NCBI GenBank assembly: GCA_041689935.1
Contig: JBDNFI010000045.1
Coordinates: 1-64,000, forward strand
Origin: CAXBDP01 sp041689935
Lineage (GTDB): Bacteria > Bacteroidota > Bacteroidia > Cytophagales > Cyclobacteriaceae
Reading direction: 5' to 3'
Length of the DNA: 64,000 bases
The position numbers were made by a program, and so were the translations under genes. The notes under the pieces are model-generated. The model was not told the origin of the DNA. It saw nothing but the letters and a program-made list of their open reading frames with translations, and made no database searches. Shown piece by piece: positions 9,786-19,327 of this stretch. Positions within the stretch are counted from its first letter, which is position 1. Each line of letters starts with the position of its first letter.

Positions 9786-10403
9786 TCAACGCTTTATACT
9801 GCCTTCAACTACATCGAAAAATCCTTGAATCATTTGCTTTGGAGTAGTGCCGGTTTCTTTGGAGAGAATATTTCCTTTCACTGAGATGAGCTGCACTACG
9901 CCAGAAGCCATTGCCCAAAGTGATTTCGAAATAAGGCTTGGATCTATATTTTCTTTAAGGCTTCCATCCTCCATTCCCTCCTTCAAGCATTTTTCCAACA
10001 AATGCACGATATCTAATACCATCAAGGTGGCAATTTTTTGATACTTCTCCGGACTTTTTGGCTCGAAAAAGGACATAAACTTGTAATAATCTGGCTGCTC
10101 ATGCGCGAAGGCAAAAAACGTAAGTCCCATTGCTCTAACTTTTTGAAAGCCATTTTTTGCGTTTTCAGTATCTGCAGTAAAACGTTTGAGCAAATGATTA
10201 TGCCCCCTTTTTGCTATTTCTTTGAATAACTCGTCCTTGCTGCGGTAATACACATAAAGGGTGGCTTTGCTCATGCCCACTTCATGGGCAATTTCATCCA
10301 TAGTTGTTTCTAATACTCCTCTTTCCATAAAAATGGATTCAGCCACATCTAAAATTTTTTTTGATCGTTGGAGTTTATTTTTAGTCCTTTTAGAAATTTC
10401 CAC
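9786..10403 (-). CDS. TetR/AcrR family transcriptional regulator
   Basis: A 205-residue regulator with a classical TetR N-terminal helix-turn-helix (about 15-60): ILDVAESIFMERGVLETTMDEIA then MSKATLYVYYRSKDELF, and a C-terminal ligand/dimer domain with no recognisable ligand pocket. It is immediately upstream of the photolyase gene on the same strand and may autoregulate this pair. The 238-base gap to the divergent AsmA-like gene would hold its operator. Its ligand cannot be told. Confidence 0.9.
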   Translation of the reverse strand: MEISKRTKNKLQRSKKILDVAESIFMERGVLETTMDEIAHEVGMSKATLYVYYRSKDELFKEIAKRGHNHLLKRFTADTENAKNGFQKVRAMGLTFFAFAHEQPDYYKFMSFFEPKSPEKYQKIATLMVLDIVHLLEKCLKEGMEDGSLKENIDPSLISKSLWAMASGVVQLISVKGNILSKETGTTPKQMIQGFFDVVEGSIKR

Positions 10404-10641
10404 GTTGTTAGCTATTTGTCAAATTATAGCAGTATGCCAATAAAAAGTCATAAGTTTGAAAAAATTAATCTCTAAAACTAATGAAAATTATTCGCATAGA
10501 AATTGCTGTTGAAGTTTAGTTTTTAAATTTGCAGACAAAACCATCTTAATTAATCCAATAAGTGATTAAGTTCAACAAGGATTTTAAAAACTATTACGAA
10601 TAAAGAAATTTCTCCAACCATTTTTTTGTATAATAGGTATT

Positions 10642-13600
10642 ATGAAAAAGCTCGCCATTGTCCTCTCTTCTATTATTGTCGTTCTATTCTTATTGCTCAT
10701 ATTAGTCCCTATTTTGTTCAAGGAGCAAATCTTTAATGAGGCAAAATCTAGCATGGAGAAAAACTTGGATGCTAAAGTGACTCTGAATTTAGATCAAATT
10801 TCCATTAGCGGATTGAGAGCATTCCCAAACCTGAGTGTTGGAATAAGAGATTTGATTATTGTGGGGAATGGGGAGTTTGAAAATGACACATTGTATGCGG
10901 CAAGCAATACCATGTTCCATCTGAACTTGTGGAAAATTATCGTCGACAAAACTCCAGAAGTCAATCTTATTCGATTAGTGAATCCGAGTATTTCAGTGAA
11001 AGTATTGGCGGGAGGTAGAGCAAATTATGATATCTGGCTAGCCGATGAAAGCACCGAATCAGAAAGCGCTACCGATGAAGCTGCCAATCCACTTGCCCTC
11101 AAGAAATTCGAATTGGTCAATGCAAATTTCCGATACGACGATCAGGATTTGAAATTCTCAACCTTTATAGAAGGTCTCGATGCCTCTGGCGATGGTGATT
11201 TTACGGCAGATATTTTCGACGTACGTACGGAAGCCATAGCCAAAAGAGTAGACATGATGTATGATGGAATTAGTTATCTGTCCAAAAGGGAAATTGGTCT
11301 TGATGTCACATTAGGGATTGATCTGCTAAAGAGTTTTTACGAATTCAAAGAAAATAACATTCGTATAAACCAATTCATATTTACGACCAATGGCAATCTA
11401 AGCTTATTGGATGAAGGGGTAGATTTTGATATGAGTTTTGCCACAGATCAGAATGAATTTAAAAATCTACTGTCTCTCGTTCAGGGCATTTATACCGATG
11501 GTTTTGAAGGACTTTCTGCCAATGGCACATTCGATTTCAATGCTGCTGTCAAAGGGCGATATGCGTATGATGGGTCAAGGATTCCGAGCTTTAACTTTGA
11601 CTTGGCGATGGTAGATGGCAATTTCAAATACCCGGATTTACCCTCTGCGGTCGAGAAAGTGAATTTGAAAATCAGTGTATTGAATACCGACGGGAATTTA
11701 GATAATACTACAATAGATATACCGAATTTCAGTGCGATGCTGGGCAAAAATCCTGTCACAGGTAGATTGAAGATTGCGAACCTACGAGATTACGAAATGG
11801 ATGGTCAGCTCAAAGCGGCACTTCCGCTTGAAGAGTTGATGGATTTATTTCCGATGGAAGGATATGCCCTTGCTGGCGACTTAGCTTTAGATGTCAAGGC
11901 TCAAGGGATTTATGATAGCGCAAGAAATATCATTCCGACGATTGATGGTTTATTCAAGCTCACGAATGGAAGTATTAATACGCCTGATTTGCCTGCCCCA
12001 ATCGAGCAGTTAAATTTCACAAGTACTATTCTGAATACCTCCCGCCGAATGGCTGATACTAGAGTTTCGGTAGAGCCGTTTTCTTTCACTTTCCAAGGCG
12101 AGCCTCTCGAAGGACGATTGTTGCTAACCAATCTCGAAGACTACACTTGGGATGCTTATATCAAGGGAAATATTGATTTAGCACAAATTAGTGCCTTTGC
12201 TGGCTTGGAGGAGGGTACTGTGCTCAAAGGCAAATTGAATGGAGAACTTAGTACAAAAGGGGCGTATTCGGATTTAGAAAATGAACGTTACAATCAATTG
12301 CCTACATCTGGTAAAATGGATTTGAAGGCCTTTTCTTATGTAGGAACAGATTTTCCTGAAGGCATTACCATTCCGACCGCCGAGCTAGTATTCAATCCTC
12401 GACAACTAAGCTTAAACGACCTCGAAATGACGGCGGGAGGTAGTGATTTTAAAGGTGCAGGCTATGTTACAAATTATCTTTCCTATTTCCTTGGAGAAGA
12501 GAGTATTCTTAAAGGAAGGTTTACCACCCAATCCAATTATGTGAATTTGAATGAATGGATGACAGCGGAGGATCCCAACGCACCCGTTCAGGCAGAAACA
12601 AACTTGCAGGCATTTAAGATTCCTGAAAACATAGACCTAGAGCTTATTAGTGGTATCACAAAACTAGATTATGAGAAATTTAATCTCAGCAATATCAAAG
12701 GGGTAGTGAAAGTGAAAGATGGAGTAGCAAAAATGAACAATGTTACTTTTGAAATGCTTAATGGTAAATTTGCGATTAACGGTTCCTACGATACTAAGGA
12801 TAAGGTAAAACCGGCTTTCGATTTTGATTTTGCCATCAATGATATGCCTATCAAGTCGGCATTTTTGAATTTGGAAACCGTACAAGCTTTTGCGCCTATC
12901 GCTCGTCATGCGGAGGGATTATTCAATACCTCATTTAAAATCAGCGGCCTACTTGGACAAGATTTGATGCCTGATTTGGCAAGTTTAAATGGAGTGGGTC
13001 TGGTCAAATTACTCAACGCAAATTTGCAAGACGCACCTATTGTGGACGCAATTTCAAAATTTGCAAAAGTAAATCTTAAGAATATGTCCTTTAAGGATTT
13101 GATTCTTAAAACAGAATTTAAGGATGGAAAGCTTACCGTACAGCCATTCAACGTGGCTTGGGGAGATTACAGCGGGGTGATTTCTGGAAGTACAGGTTTT
13201 GATGGCTCACTCAATTATGCCATTGGACTGACGATTCCTGCGGATAAATTTGGTACAACTGCTTCTGGTTTCTTAAGCAATATGGTAAATAGACCAATTA
13301 ATACGGCAAATGAGATCAAACTCGACTTGGGATTGACAGGCACCTACGCCCAGCCAAAAATTACTGTTGAAAATAGATTGGATCAAACAGTAGCTAGTTT
13401 CTTAGGGATCAATACGGGAGGAAGAACCGCTGGTCAGATGGTTTCTGACACTCTGCAATCAGTAAGAGATTCGCTTGCAATCGAATTAAAACAAAGGACA
13501 GATAATTTAAAGCAAGCAGCTAAGGACTCTCTCAAAAAGGAAGCCGAAGCGGCAAAAACAAGGACGATTAGAGGCATTACTAATATGATAAAAAAGCAGG

Positions 13601-13689
13601 TAGTGCAGCCTCCAAAAAAAGATACTACTGTAGTGAAAATGGATACTTCCAAAGTAGTGAAGCCGGACACGACCAAAAGTGGCAATTAA
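10642..13689 (+). CDS. AsmA family envelope protein
   Basis: A 1015-residue protein with an N-terminal signal anchor (MKKLAIVLSSIIVVLFLLLILVP-like segment, residues about 3-25) and a long periplasmic part. It shows the AsmA N-terminal signature (KVTLNLDQISISGLRAFPNLSVGIRDL) and the C-terminal AsmA_2 region (FNGSYDTKD-like and VSGNYDF-like strands, closing with a Lys/Asp/Thr-rich tail). AsmA-like proteins are repeat-beta-groove bridges that move phospholipid between inner and outer membranes. The tail (about 950-1015) is rich in charged residues and Pro-Lys-Asp-Thr. Three copies of the GCGGGAGG word fall in this gene. Confidence 0.9.
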   Translation: MKKLAIVLSSIIVVLFLLLILVPILFKEQIFNEAKSSMEKNLDAKVTLNLDQISISGLRAFPNLSVGIRDLIIVGNGEFENDTLYAASNTMFHLNLWKIIVDKTPEVNLIRLVNPSISVKVLAGGRANYDIWLADESTESESATDEAANPLALKKFELVNANFRYDDQDLKFSTFIEGLDASGDGDFTADIFDVRTEAIAKRVDMMYDGISYLSKREIGLDVTLGIDLLKSFYEFKENNIRINQFIFTTNGNLSLLDEGVDFDMSFATDQNEFKNLLSLVQGIYTDGFEGLSANGTFDFNAAVKGRYAYDGSRIPSFNFDLAMVDGNFKYPDLPSAVEKVNLKISVLNTDGNLDNTTIDIPNFSAMLGKNPVTGRLKIANLRDYEMDGQLKAALPLEELMDLFPMEGYALAGDLALDVKAQGIYDSARNIIPTIDGLFKLTNGSINTPDLPAPIEQLNFTSTILNTSRRMADTRVSVEPFSFTFQGEPLEGRLLLTNLEDYTWDAYIKGNIDLAQISAFAGLEEGTVLKGKLNGELSTKGAYSDLENERYNQLPTSGKMDLKAFSYVGTDFPEGITIPTAELVFNPRQLSLNDLEMTAGGSDFKGAGYVTNYLSYFLGEESILKGRFTTQSNYVNLNEWMTAEDPNAPVQAETNLQAFKIPENIDLELISGITKLDYEKFNLSNIKGVVKVKDGVAKMNNVTFEMLNGKFAINGSYDTKDKVKPAFDFDFAINDMPIKSAFLNLETVQAFAPIARHAEGLFNTSFKISGLLGQDLMPDLASLNGVGLVKLLNANLQDAPIVDAISKFAKVNLKNMSFKDLILKTEFKDGKLTVQPFNVAWGDYSGVISGSTGFDGSLNYAIGLTIPADKFGTTASGFLSNMVNRPINTANEIKLDLGLTGTYAQPKITVENRLDQTVASFLGINTGGRTAGQMVSDTLQSVRDSLAIELKQRTDNLKQAAKDSLKKEAEAAKTRTIRGITNMIKKQVVQPPKKDTTVVKMDTSKVVKPDTTKSGN

Positions 13690-13727
13690 CCTCCCGCTGT
13701 TTTTTTACCTTTTATTATATTGATGTG

Positions 13728-13735
13728 TACCTTTG
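13728..13735 (+). promoter_or_regulatory. Candidate -7 box TACCTTTG
   Basis: TACCTTTG matches the Bacteroidota -7 consensus TAnnTTTG, 23 bases before the phosphatase start. The -33 region is only T-rich, so support is partial. Confidence 0.35.
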
Positions 13736-13758
13736 AGGAATTAAATTTTATTGTGTAG

Positions 13759-14478
13759 ATGAGTAAAAGTTGGGTAATTGGAGACGTACATGGATGTGAT
13801 AAATCGCTGAAAGCACTTGTGGAAGAACGCATTGTCCCTTCCAGAGGCGATGAGCTTATTTTTCTAGGAGATTACATAGACCGTGGCCCTGGCTCTTGTC
13901 AAGTACTTGATTATATCATGGAGCTTGAGGCAAGCAGCGTCAATGTGCAGGCCATTATGGGCAATCACGAAATCAGCATGATCGAAGCATATCATGGAGA
14001 ATTTAATATGAAGCAAAGCTTTTGGAAAAAACCAAAGAATCATAAAAAGCTTGCTTGGTTTAGCTACGGTGGAGATAAGGCGATGAAGAGTTTTGGAGTG
14101 GAGGATATTAAGGATATTCCAAAGCATTATATTGATTGGTTAGAAAAGCTCCATTATTATATTCTCACACCTTCATTTGCTATGGTGCATGCAGGCTTCA
14201 ATTTCGAAATCGATGATCCATTGGAAGACAAGCATGCTATGCTTTGGATTAGGGATTTCAAAGTAGATAAGGATAAGATAAATAACCGCAAAGTAGTCCA
14301 CGGGCATGTTCCAGTGCATTTAGATTTCATCAAGGAATGTGTGAACACCTCCGCCTATTCATTTGTAGATTTGGATAATGGCTGTGTGTATAATGACCGA
14401 CCTGGCCAAGGCAATTTGGTTGCAATGGAGCTAGGAAGCCTGGAGCTTAAAGTGCAACGAAATATCGATATGGATTAA
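13759..14478 (+). CDS. PPP-family serine/threonine protein phosphatase (metallophosphoesterase)
   Basis: A 239-residue cytoplasmic metallophosphoesterase. All PPP motifs are visible: GDVHG (8-12), GDYIDRG (37-43) and GNHE (68-71), with the metal-binding His in VVHGHVPV and a further one in MVHAGFNF. Bacterial homologues act as Ser/Thr protein phosphatases or as diadenosine tetraphosphatases, and sequence alone does not decide. It is convergent with the VOC gene, with the two stops back to back and no spacer. Confidence 0.9.
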   Translation: MSKSWVIGDVHGCDKSLKALVEERIVPSRGDELIFLGDYIDRGPGSCQVLDYIMELEASSVNVQAIMGNHEISMIEAYHGEFNMKQSFWKKPKNHKKLAWFSYGGDKAMKSFGVEDIKDIPKHYIDWLEKLHYYILTPSFAMVHAGFNFEIDDPLEDKHAMLWIRDFKVDKDKINNRKVVHGHVPVHLDFIKECVNTSAYSFVDLDNGCVYNDRPGQGNLVAMELGSLELKVQRNIDMD

Positions 14479-14868
14479 TCATTCCCAAATGCCGTTCGGC
14501 ACTATTTCCAATACATTCCCAAAAGGATCTTCGAAGTAAAATGACATCAGGCCACGTTTCCATTCCTGCTCATGGGTGATAGCAATATTTGCGTTTATGA
14601 TCTTTTGGCACCAATCTTTATATTCATTTTGTGGCACTTCAAAAGCCAAATGTTGAGGTCCGTAAGCAAAATGTGCGGGTAATTTATCTTCTTCTTTAGT
14701 GACCTCTGGGATAAAGCACAATAATACTGATGTACCCGCCCGAAAAAATGCATGCCTTTCTTTTACTTCACTTATCAGTGGTAAGCCTAGCAGTCCATTA
14801 TAAAATTGAATGGCTTTAGCTAAGTCGTTGATGTAAAGGCAGGTTTCCTTTATTTGCGTAATTTTCAT
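14479..14868 (-). CDS. VOC family (glyoxalase/bleomycin-resistance fold) protein
   Basis: A 129-residue single-domain vicinal-oxygen-chelate protein. It begins ITQIKETCLYINDLAKAIQFY and ends with YFEDPFGNVLEIVPNG, the typical paired beta-alpha-beta-beta-beta modules with the metal-site Glu in NVLEIV. Reaction unknown; the superfamily includes lyases, dioxygenases and binding proteins. It probably belongs to a short minus-strand unit with the small gene upstream. Confidence 0.85.
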   Translation of the reverse strand: MKITQIKETCLYINDLAKAIQFYNGLLGLPLISEVKERHAFFRAGTSVLLCFIPEVTKEEDKLPAHFAYGPQHLAFEVPQNEYKDWCQKIINANIAITHEQEWKRGLMSFYFEDPFGNVLEIVPNGIWE

Positions 14869-14903
14869 GCTTAAAATCGGTGATTTTAGGCGAGGAGGTT
14901 GCT

Positions 14904-15140
14904 TTATGCATTTACTACAGGAGAAGCTAAAGTTTGCTCTTCGGTGATCAGCTCAAAATATTTTACAAACTCGGATTTTGAAATGAGTTTTGAGGCTTTG
15001 TTTCGTCCCCATTGTGAACACACTTCGTACATTCCATTGAAGTTGCGGCCTTCGTACTCCCCGTCTTTTCTAAACCCGTCTAAACCGCTCTGAGAAGTCG
15101 GCTCTTCAGTACACAAATACTTTATCTTAAATTTCGTCAT
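14904..15140 (-). CDS. Small conserved hypothetical protein, 78 aa
   Basis: A 78-residue soluble protein, MTKFKIKYLCTEEP at the start and a rather acidic C terminus (EEQTLASPVVNA). The sequence has normal amino-acid composition, a proper ATG and a position 35 bases upstream of the VOC gene on the same strand, which argue that it is real. Short proteins of this look occur in Bacteroidota but no function is known to me. The central YEGRNFNGMYEVCSQWG segment looks like a small beta fold. Confidence 0.7.
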   Translation of the reverse strand: MTKFKIKYLCTEEPTSQSGLDGFRKDGEYEGRNFNGMYEVCSQWGRNKASKLISKSEFVKYFELITEEQTLASPVVNA

Positions 15141-15211
15141 TTCTAATAAATCCTACTCCCTTATTAAACACCAATTGGCGCACAAAGGTTGAAAAATTTT
15201 GCCAAATAATA

Positions 15212-16216
15212 TTAAGCATTAAAGTTTATTTCCGTGTTATCGCCAATGTTCAAACTATTAACGTGGCCTCTTATAATCGAATCATTTCCAATAATTGATT
15301 CTTCAAGCACTGTGTAATTTAGCTCACTAAAGGAACCAATGATGCTATTTTTGACAATAGAAGAGTTCACAATACTATTGTCCCCAATGGCCACATTTGG
15401 GCCAATTACAGCGTTTCTGATGACGCAATTTTGGCCGATACTTACGGGGGGAATAATAATAGTTTTAGGAAACTTTAATTTCCTCTTATCCTTGAATTCA
15501 GGTTTGTTGAGTAAGATTGCATTTGCGCGTAATAAGGAAGCCATTTTTCCGCAATCGTACCAATTTTCAACGTCGTAGGAGACAAGAGTTTCGCCATGAT
15601 CAACCATATACATCAATGCATCCGTCAAATGAAACTCGCCTAAAGTGCGGCGATCATTTTTGATAGCATCATCTAAGCCATTCATTAGAAGCAGGAGGTT
15701 GGCAATTTTGTATATCCCAACTAGTGCTTGGTTAGATTTGGGAATACTTGGCTTCTCTATCAATTTAGAAATCAGGCCATCTTTTTTAAGTTCTGCGACA
15801 CCAAATAAGCCTGGCTCGGCTACTTTCTTTATGCCTATTACATTTCCCTTTTTGTGTATAAAATTTTCGTAATCCATATTGAGAATGGAGTCGCCGAGGA
15901 TGATTAGCAGTTCTTCACTATTTTGTATTTCATTTTTAGCCATCCATACTGCATGGCCAATACCCATGCGTGGCGATTGGGTCACAAACTGCACTTTAAT
16001 ATCATGTCCACTATATTGTTGTTCTACAAAAGCGATAATTTTCTCGCTCAAATAGCCTACCACCAACACAAATTCGCTTATTCCACCGCTGATTAATCGA
16101 TCCATAATATGAGCCAAAACAGGTTTGCCGGCTACAGGGACCAGCGATTTTGGCTGCGTATGCGTATGTGGCCTAAGTCTACTACCTATTCCAGCAAGAG
16201 GGATCAAAGCTTTCAT
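15212..16216 (-). CDS. Sugar-1-phosphate nucleotidyltransferase
   Basis: The frame is open from 16252, but the start at 16216 (MKALIPLAGIGSRLRP) fits the family and gives 334 residues. The N-terminal Rossmann-like nucleotidyltransferase domain has the signature GIGSRLRP (9-16), the Lys of QPKSLVPVAGKP and the metal-site Asp of ILGDSIL. The C terminus (about 245-334) is a left-handed beta-helix of hexapeptide repeats (IGQNCVIRNAVIGPNVAIG, then IVNSSIVKNSIIG). It makes an NDP- or dTDP-sugar from NTP and sugar-1-phosphate, closest to RmlA/GlmU-type or mannose/glucose-1-phosphate enzymes. No other sugar-nucleotide genes are adjacent, so the sugar is open. Confidence 0.9.
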   Translation of the reverse strand: MKALIPLAGIGSRLRPHTHTQPKSLVPVAGKPVLAHIMDRLISGGISEFVLVVGYLSEKIIAFVEQQYSGHDIKVQFVTQSPRMGIGHAVWMAKNEIQNSEELLIILGDSILNMDYENFIHKKGNVIGIKKVAEPGLFGVAELKKDGLISKLIEKPSIPKSNQALVGIYKIANLLLLMNGLDDAIKNDRRTLGEFHLTDALMYMVDHGETLVSYDVENWYDCGKMASLLRANAILLNKPEFKDKRKLKFPKTIIIPPVSIGQNCVIRNAVIGPNVAIGDNSIVNSSIVKNSIIGSFSELNYTVLEESIIGNDSIIRGHVNSLNIGDNTEINFNA

Positions 16217-16320
16217 GATTTTTTGGTTTAATGAATAACGCTTATTATTCAAATCCTTTTATCAAATATAGTAAATGCTGAATATCAAATTACATAGGGA
16301 TCGTTTCTTCAATTTTGGCA

Positions 16321-16354
16321 AAAAAGAGCTGCCTAATGCAAGGCAGCTCTTTTT
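16321..16354. terminator. Rho-independent terminator after the BNR gene
   Basis: Stem AAAAAGAGCTGCC / GGCAGCTCTTTTT with an eight-base loop; T-runs on both strands. It ends the minus-strand BNR gene and separates it from the nucleotidyltransferase. Confidence 0.85.
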
Positions 16355-16380
16355 AGACTAATCACACACACATTAATTTC

Positions 16381-19131
16381 TTATTTACCGAACCAATGGT
16401 CTCTCATTATTTCAGCGGTAGTTTCATGCGTTTGTCCTCCCGCAGTTAAAATTACTCTGTAAGTACCTTCTGGAGCTGCCTCAGTTACATAGTTGACGTC
16501 TCCAAAACGGGCATTTATATCTTCTTCAGACATGCCAAACCCTTTCATTCTTTCGATTTGTCCTTTCACCTGATCGATTTCTCGTTCTGTTCTTTCACGG
16601 CTTATTTGTTGCATTGGCCACATTATCTCATTTATGCCTTTATTTTTAGTACCAGTCATGCTGTAGATTTCTCTTTCACCACGCATTAGTTTGATACTTA
16701 CATCGCCACTTGGGACTTGATTTAGATGATAGCGTAACATAATTCCACCAGGCTCGCTTTCTCCTTCAAAATTGGTATATGGAGAATGATTTTCTCCTGT
16801 GTTTACCCAGCGTACTTTTGCTTTGGTTGGGAATAGATGAGACGTTTTGTTTAAGTTTGCGGCAGTCAATTCGTTCATCCAAGAAATATCCGTAATAAAT
16901 GCACCTCTGCCGTGTGTACCTACTACTAGGTCAAATTCACGTGGGTGGATTACAAAATCATGAATAGGGTTTGTAGGCATATTTCCTTTCATTTTATTCC
17001 AGATTTTCCCGCCGTCAATAGACATATATATGGCCATTTCTGTTCCAACAAAAAGCAAATTTGGGTTTCTTGGATCTTCTCTGATTACGTTGATCGGTTC
17101 ATTTGGAAGATTTGCCTTTATGTCAGTCCAAGTTTTGCCAAAGTCAGTGGTTTTGTAAACAAATGGTCTGAAATCATCATTTCTAAAACCAGTGTAAGTG
17201 ACGTATGCTGTACCATTGATGTGGCTAGATGCAATTATTCTGCTTACCCAATAGCCTGGATTGCCTTTGATGTTTGCATTTAATTTTTCCCAGTTTTCGC
17301 CATTGTCTAAACTTACCCATACATTGCCATCGTCTGTTCCGGCCCATAGTTGCCCTCTGCGAATTGGAGATTCATCTATACTTGTAATGGTGCCATATTG
17401 TATATTACCTGTTCCGGCAATTTGCTCAGCCGTAGCCGTACTCAAATCTGGGCTAGCATACTCCCAAGTATCTCCTTTTGTAGTCGATCTAAGTAATCTG
17501 TTTCCTGCATGGTACAATAAGTTATTGTCGTGTGGAGAGAGCATAATTGGTGAATTCCAGTTGTACCTCATCTCGCGATCGTTGTGGCGAATTGATTTTC
17601 TTTCGCCAGTAACTTGATTTACTCTAGAAATGGCTCCAAATTGGGATTCATTATACAACCAACGGCTATCTGTTGGGTCTATAATATTGTAGAACCCATC
17701 TCCGCCACCTACCGTTTTCCAATCTTCAAGTCGAATATTCCCCCCGCTTCTTTTTGTGCTTGGGCCTTTCACAGAACCATTGTCTTGTAAGCCGCCATAC
17801 ACATTGTACGGGAAATCCATATCTACATTGATTGCATAGAACTGTGCCAGAGGTTTTTCATCTGGGTGATACCAAGTTTTACCGCCATCATAGGTAATGC
17901 CCATTCCGTGATCGTATCCTAAAATCATGTGGAGTGAATTGTTTGGATCAATCCACAATGCGTGGTTGTCGCCACCAAAATTGAATGGGCGGTTCCAGTT
18001 TTTGCCTCCATTATCGGTTGCCCACATCCGGACACCAATAACATACACGTGATCTTCGTCATTTGGATCGACACGAATTTGTTGGTAGTAATAGCCAGGG
18101 CCACCACCTACATCTATACCATCGGGACTTACTTTTGCCCATGTTCCACCATTGTCGTTCGATCTCCAAACTTCTACGCCTTTTACTTTGCCTTCAGGCT
18201 CAATACCTACCGTTAACTGACGAAGTCTTTCTTGATCACTTACGCCCTCGATATTTACGTTTTCGATATTGGCATACACTACATTTGGATTGCTTGCGGA
18301 ATAAGCTAAACCGATTCTACCCAAAAATCCTGTTGGTAATCCACCTTCCAGCTTCGTCCAAGTATCACCACCATTAGTTGTTTTGTACATACCACTACCC
18401 GGCCCTCCTTCATTAAAGGTCCAAGGGGTACGAATTTTATCATAAGCAGCAGCAATGATTGTATTTGGGTCAGTAGGGTGTATAGCAAAATCCACCACGC
18501 CGATATGTTTGTTGTTCTCAAATACAGCTAGTGATTTTTTCCAAGTTTTGCCACCATCTGTAGTTTTGTAGAGACCTCTTTCTTCATTATCCGAATATAA
18601 ATGGCCTAAAGCTGCTACATATACGATGTCAGGATTAGTGGGATGTACTAGCACTCTACCAATGTGGCCAGAATTAGGTAAGCCTACGTTGGCCCATGTT
18701 TTACCAGCATCGGTCGATTTATACACTCCATCGCCCCAATAGGTACTTCTGGAATTGTTGGCTTCACCACTTCCTATCCAAACTTGGTCTGGATTGCTTT
18801 GAGAAACGGCTATCGCACCAATAGATACGATGCTCTCGTCATCAAAAATAGGGTAGAATGAGGTGCCATTATTTTCTGTTTTCCATAAGCCACCTGACCC
18901 AGTAGCCATATAAAATGTAGTGGGATTGCTTTCAACGACTGCAATATCTACATACCGGCCACCTTGACGGGTAGGGCCAATTTCACGATAATGCGTTTTT
19001 CCTAAAACTTCAGGCCCTAATTGCTGCGCGTTGGATATTTGCGGCAATGCAAGCCAGCCTGATGCAAGCAACATAACGACAGCTAATGTCGATGAAGTAG
19101 CTTGTCTGAGCTTGAACAATATTTTTTTCAT
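16381..19131 (-). CDS. Secreted sortilin/VPS10-type BNR-repeat protein (paralogue 1)
   Basis: A 916-residue exported protein with a signal peptide ending near LPQISNAQQ. The body is two beta-propellers built of BNR/Asp-box repeats (STDAGKTW, TTDGGKTW, TTNGGDTW, SNDNGGTW, TYDGGKTW, SLDNGENW, TTDFGKTW, SIDGGKIW). The family is often annotated as glycosyl hydrolase, but Asp boxes alone do not show catalysis. The C-terminal about 130 residues form a beta domain with a helical insert (RERTEREIDQVKGQIERMKG). It lacks a T9SS sorting domain. Start 19131 gives the signal peptide. It is a paralogue of the gene at 23196-26327. Context with peptidases and SusCD suggests a role in binding or processing peptides or proteins at the surface (inference). 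Confidence 0.9.
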   Translation of the reverse strand: MKKILFKLRQATSSTLAVVMLLASGWLALPQISNAQQLGPEVLGKTHYREIGPTRQGGRYVDIAVVESNPTTFYMATGSGGLWKTENNGTSFYPIFDDESIVSIGAIAVSQSNPDQVWIGSGEANNSRSTYWGDGVYKSTDAGKTWANVGLPNSGHIGRVLVHPTNPDIVYVAALGHLYSDNEERGLYKTTDGGKTWKKSLAVFENNKHIGVVDFAIHPTDPNTIIAAAYDKIRTPWTFNEGGPGSGMYKTTNGGDTWTKLEGGLPTGFLGRIGLAYSASNPNVVYANIENVNIEGVSDQERLRQLTVGIEPEGKVKGVEVWRSNDNGGTWAKVSPDGIDVGGGPGYYYQQIRVDPNDEDHVYVIGVRMWATDNGGKNWNRPFNFGGDNHALWIDPNNSLHMILGYDHGMGITYDGGKTWYHPDEKPLAQFYAINVDMDFPYNVYGGLQDNGSVKGPSTKRSGGNIRLEDWKTVGGGDGFYNIIDPTDSRWLYNESQFGAISRVNQVTGERKSIRHNDREMRYNWNSPIMLSPHDNNLLYHAGNRLLRSTTKGDTWEYASPDLSTATAEQIAGTGNIQYGTITSIDESPIRRGQLWAGTDDGNVWVSLDNGENWEKLNANIKGNPGYWVSRIIASSHINGTAYVTYTGFRNDDFRPFVYKTTDFGKTWTDIKANLPNEPINVIREDPRNPNLLFVGTEMAIYMSIDGGKIWNKMKGNMPTNPIHDFVIHPREFDLVVGTHGRGAFITDISWMNELTAANLNKTSHLFPTKAKVRWVNTGENHSPYTNFEGESEPGGIMLRYHLNQVPSGDVSIKLMRGEREIYSMTGTKNKGINEIMWPMQQISRERTEREIDQVKGQIERMKGFGMSEEDINARFGDVNYVTEAAPEGTYRVILTAGGQTHETTAEIMRDHWFGK

Positions 19132-19327
19132 AGTCTTTAGAGTGAATTAATTCAACATCAATTTATGCTTATAATTTTCTAGTTCCGAATGTATTTCATC
19201 TTATTGATTAAATCAGGGATAAGCGGTAATTGAGAAATCCCTTTGGGAAACCATTCACAAATTTATTATTTGTTGAGCATTGTGTTTATGTGTATTTTTC
19301 CACATCCTTAAGCTAAACATACACTAT

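Noticed and set aside
14158..14348. Minus-strand frame opposite the phosphatase gene
   Set aside because: Shadow of the PPP phosphatase gene, no independent motif.
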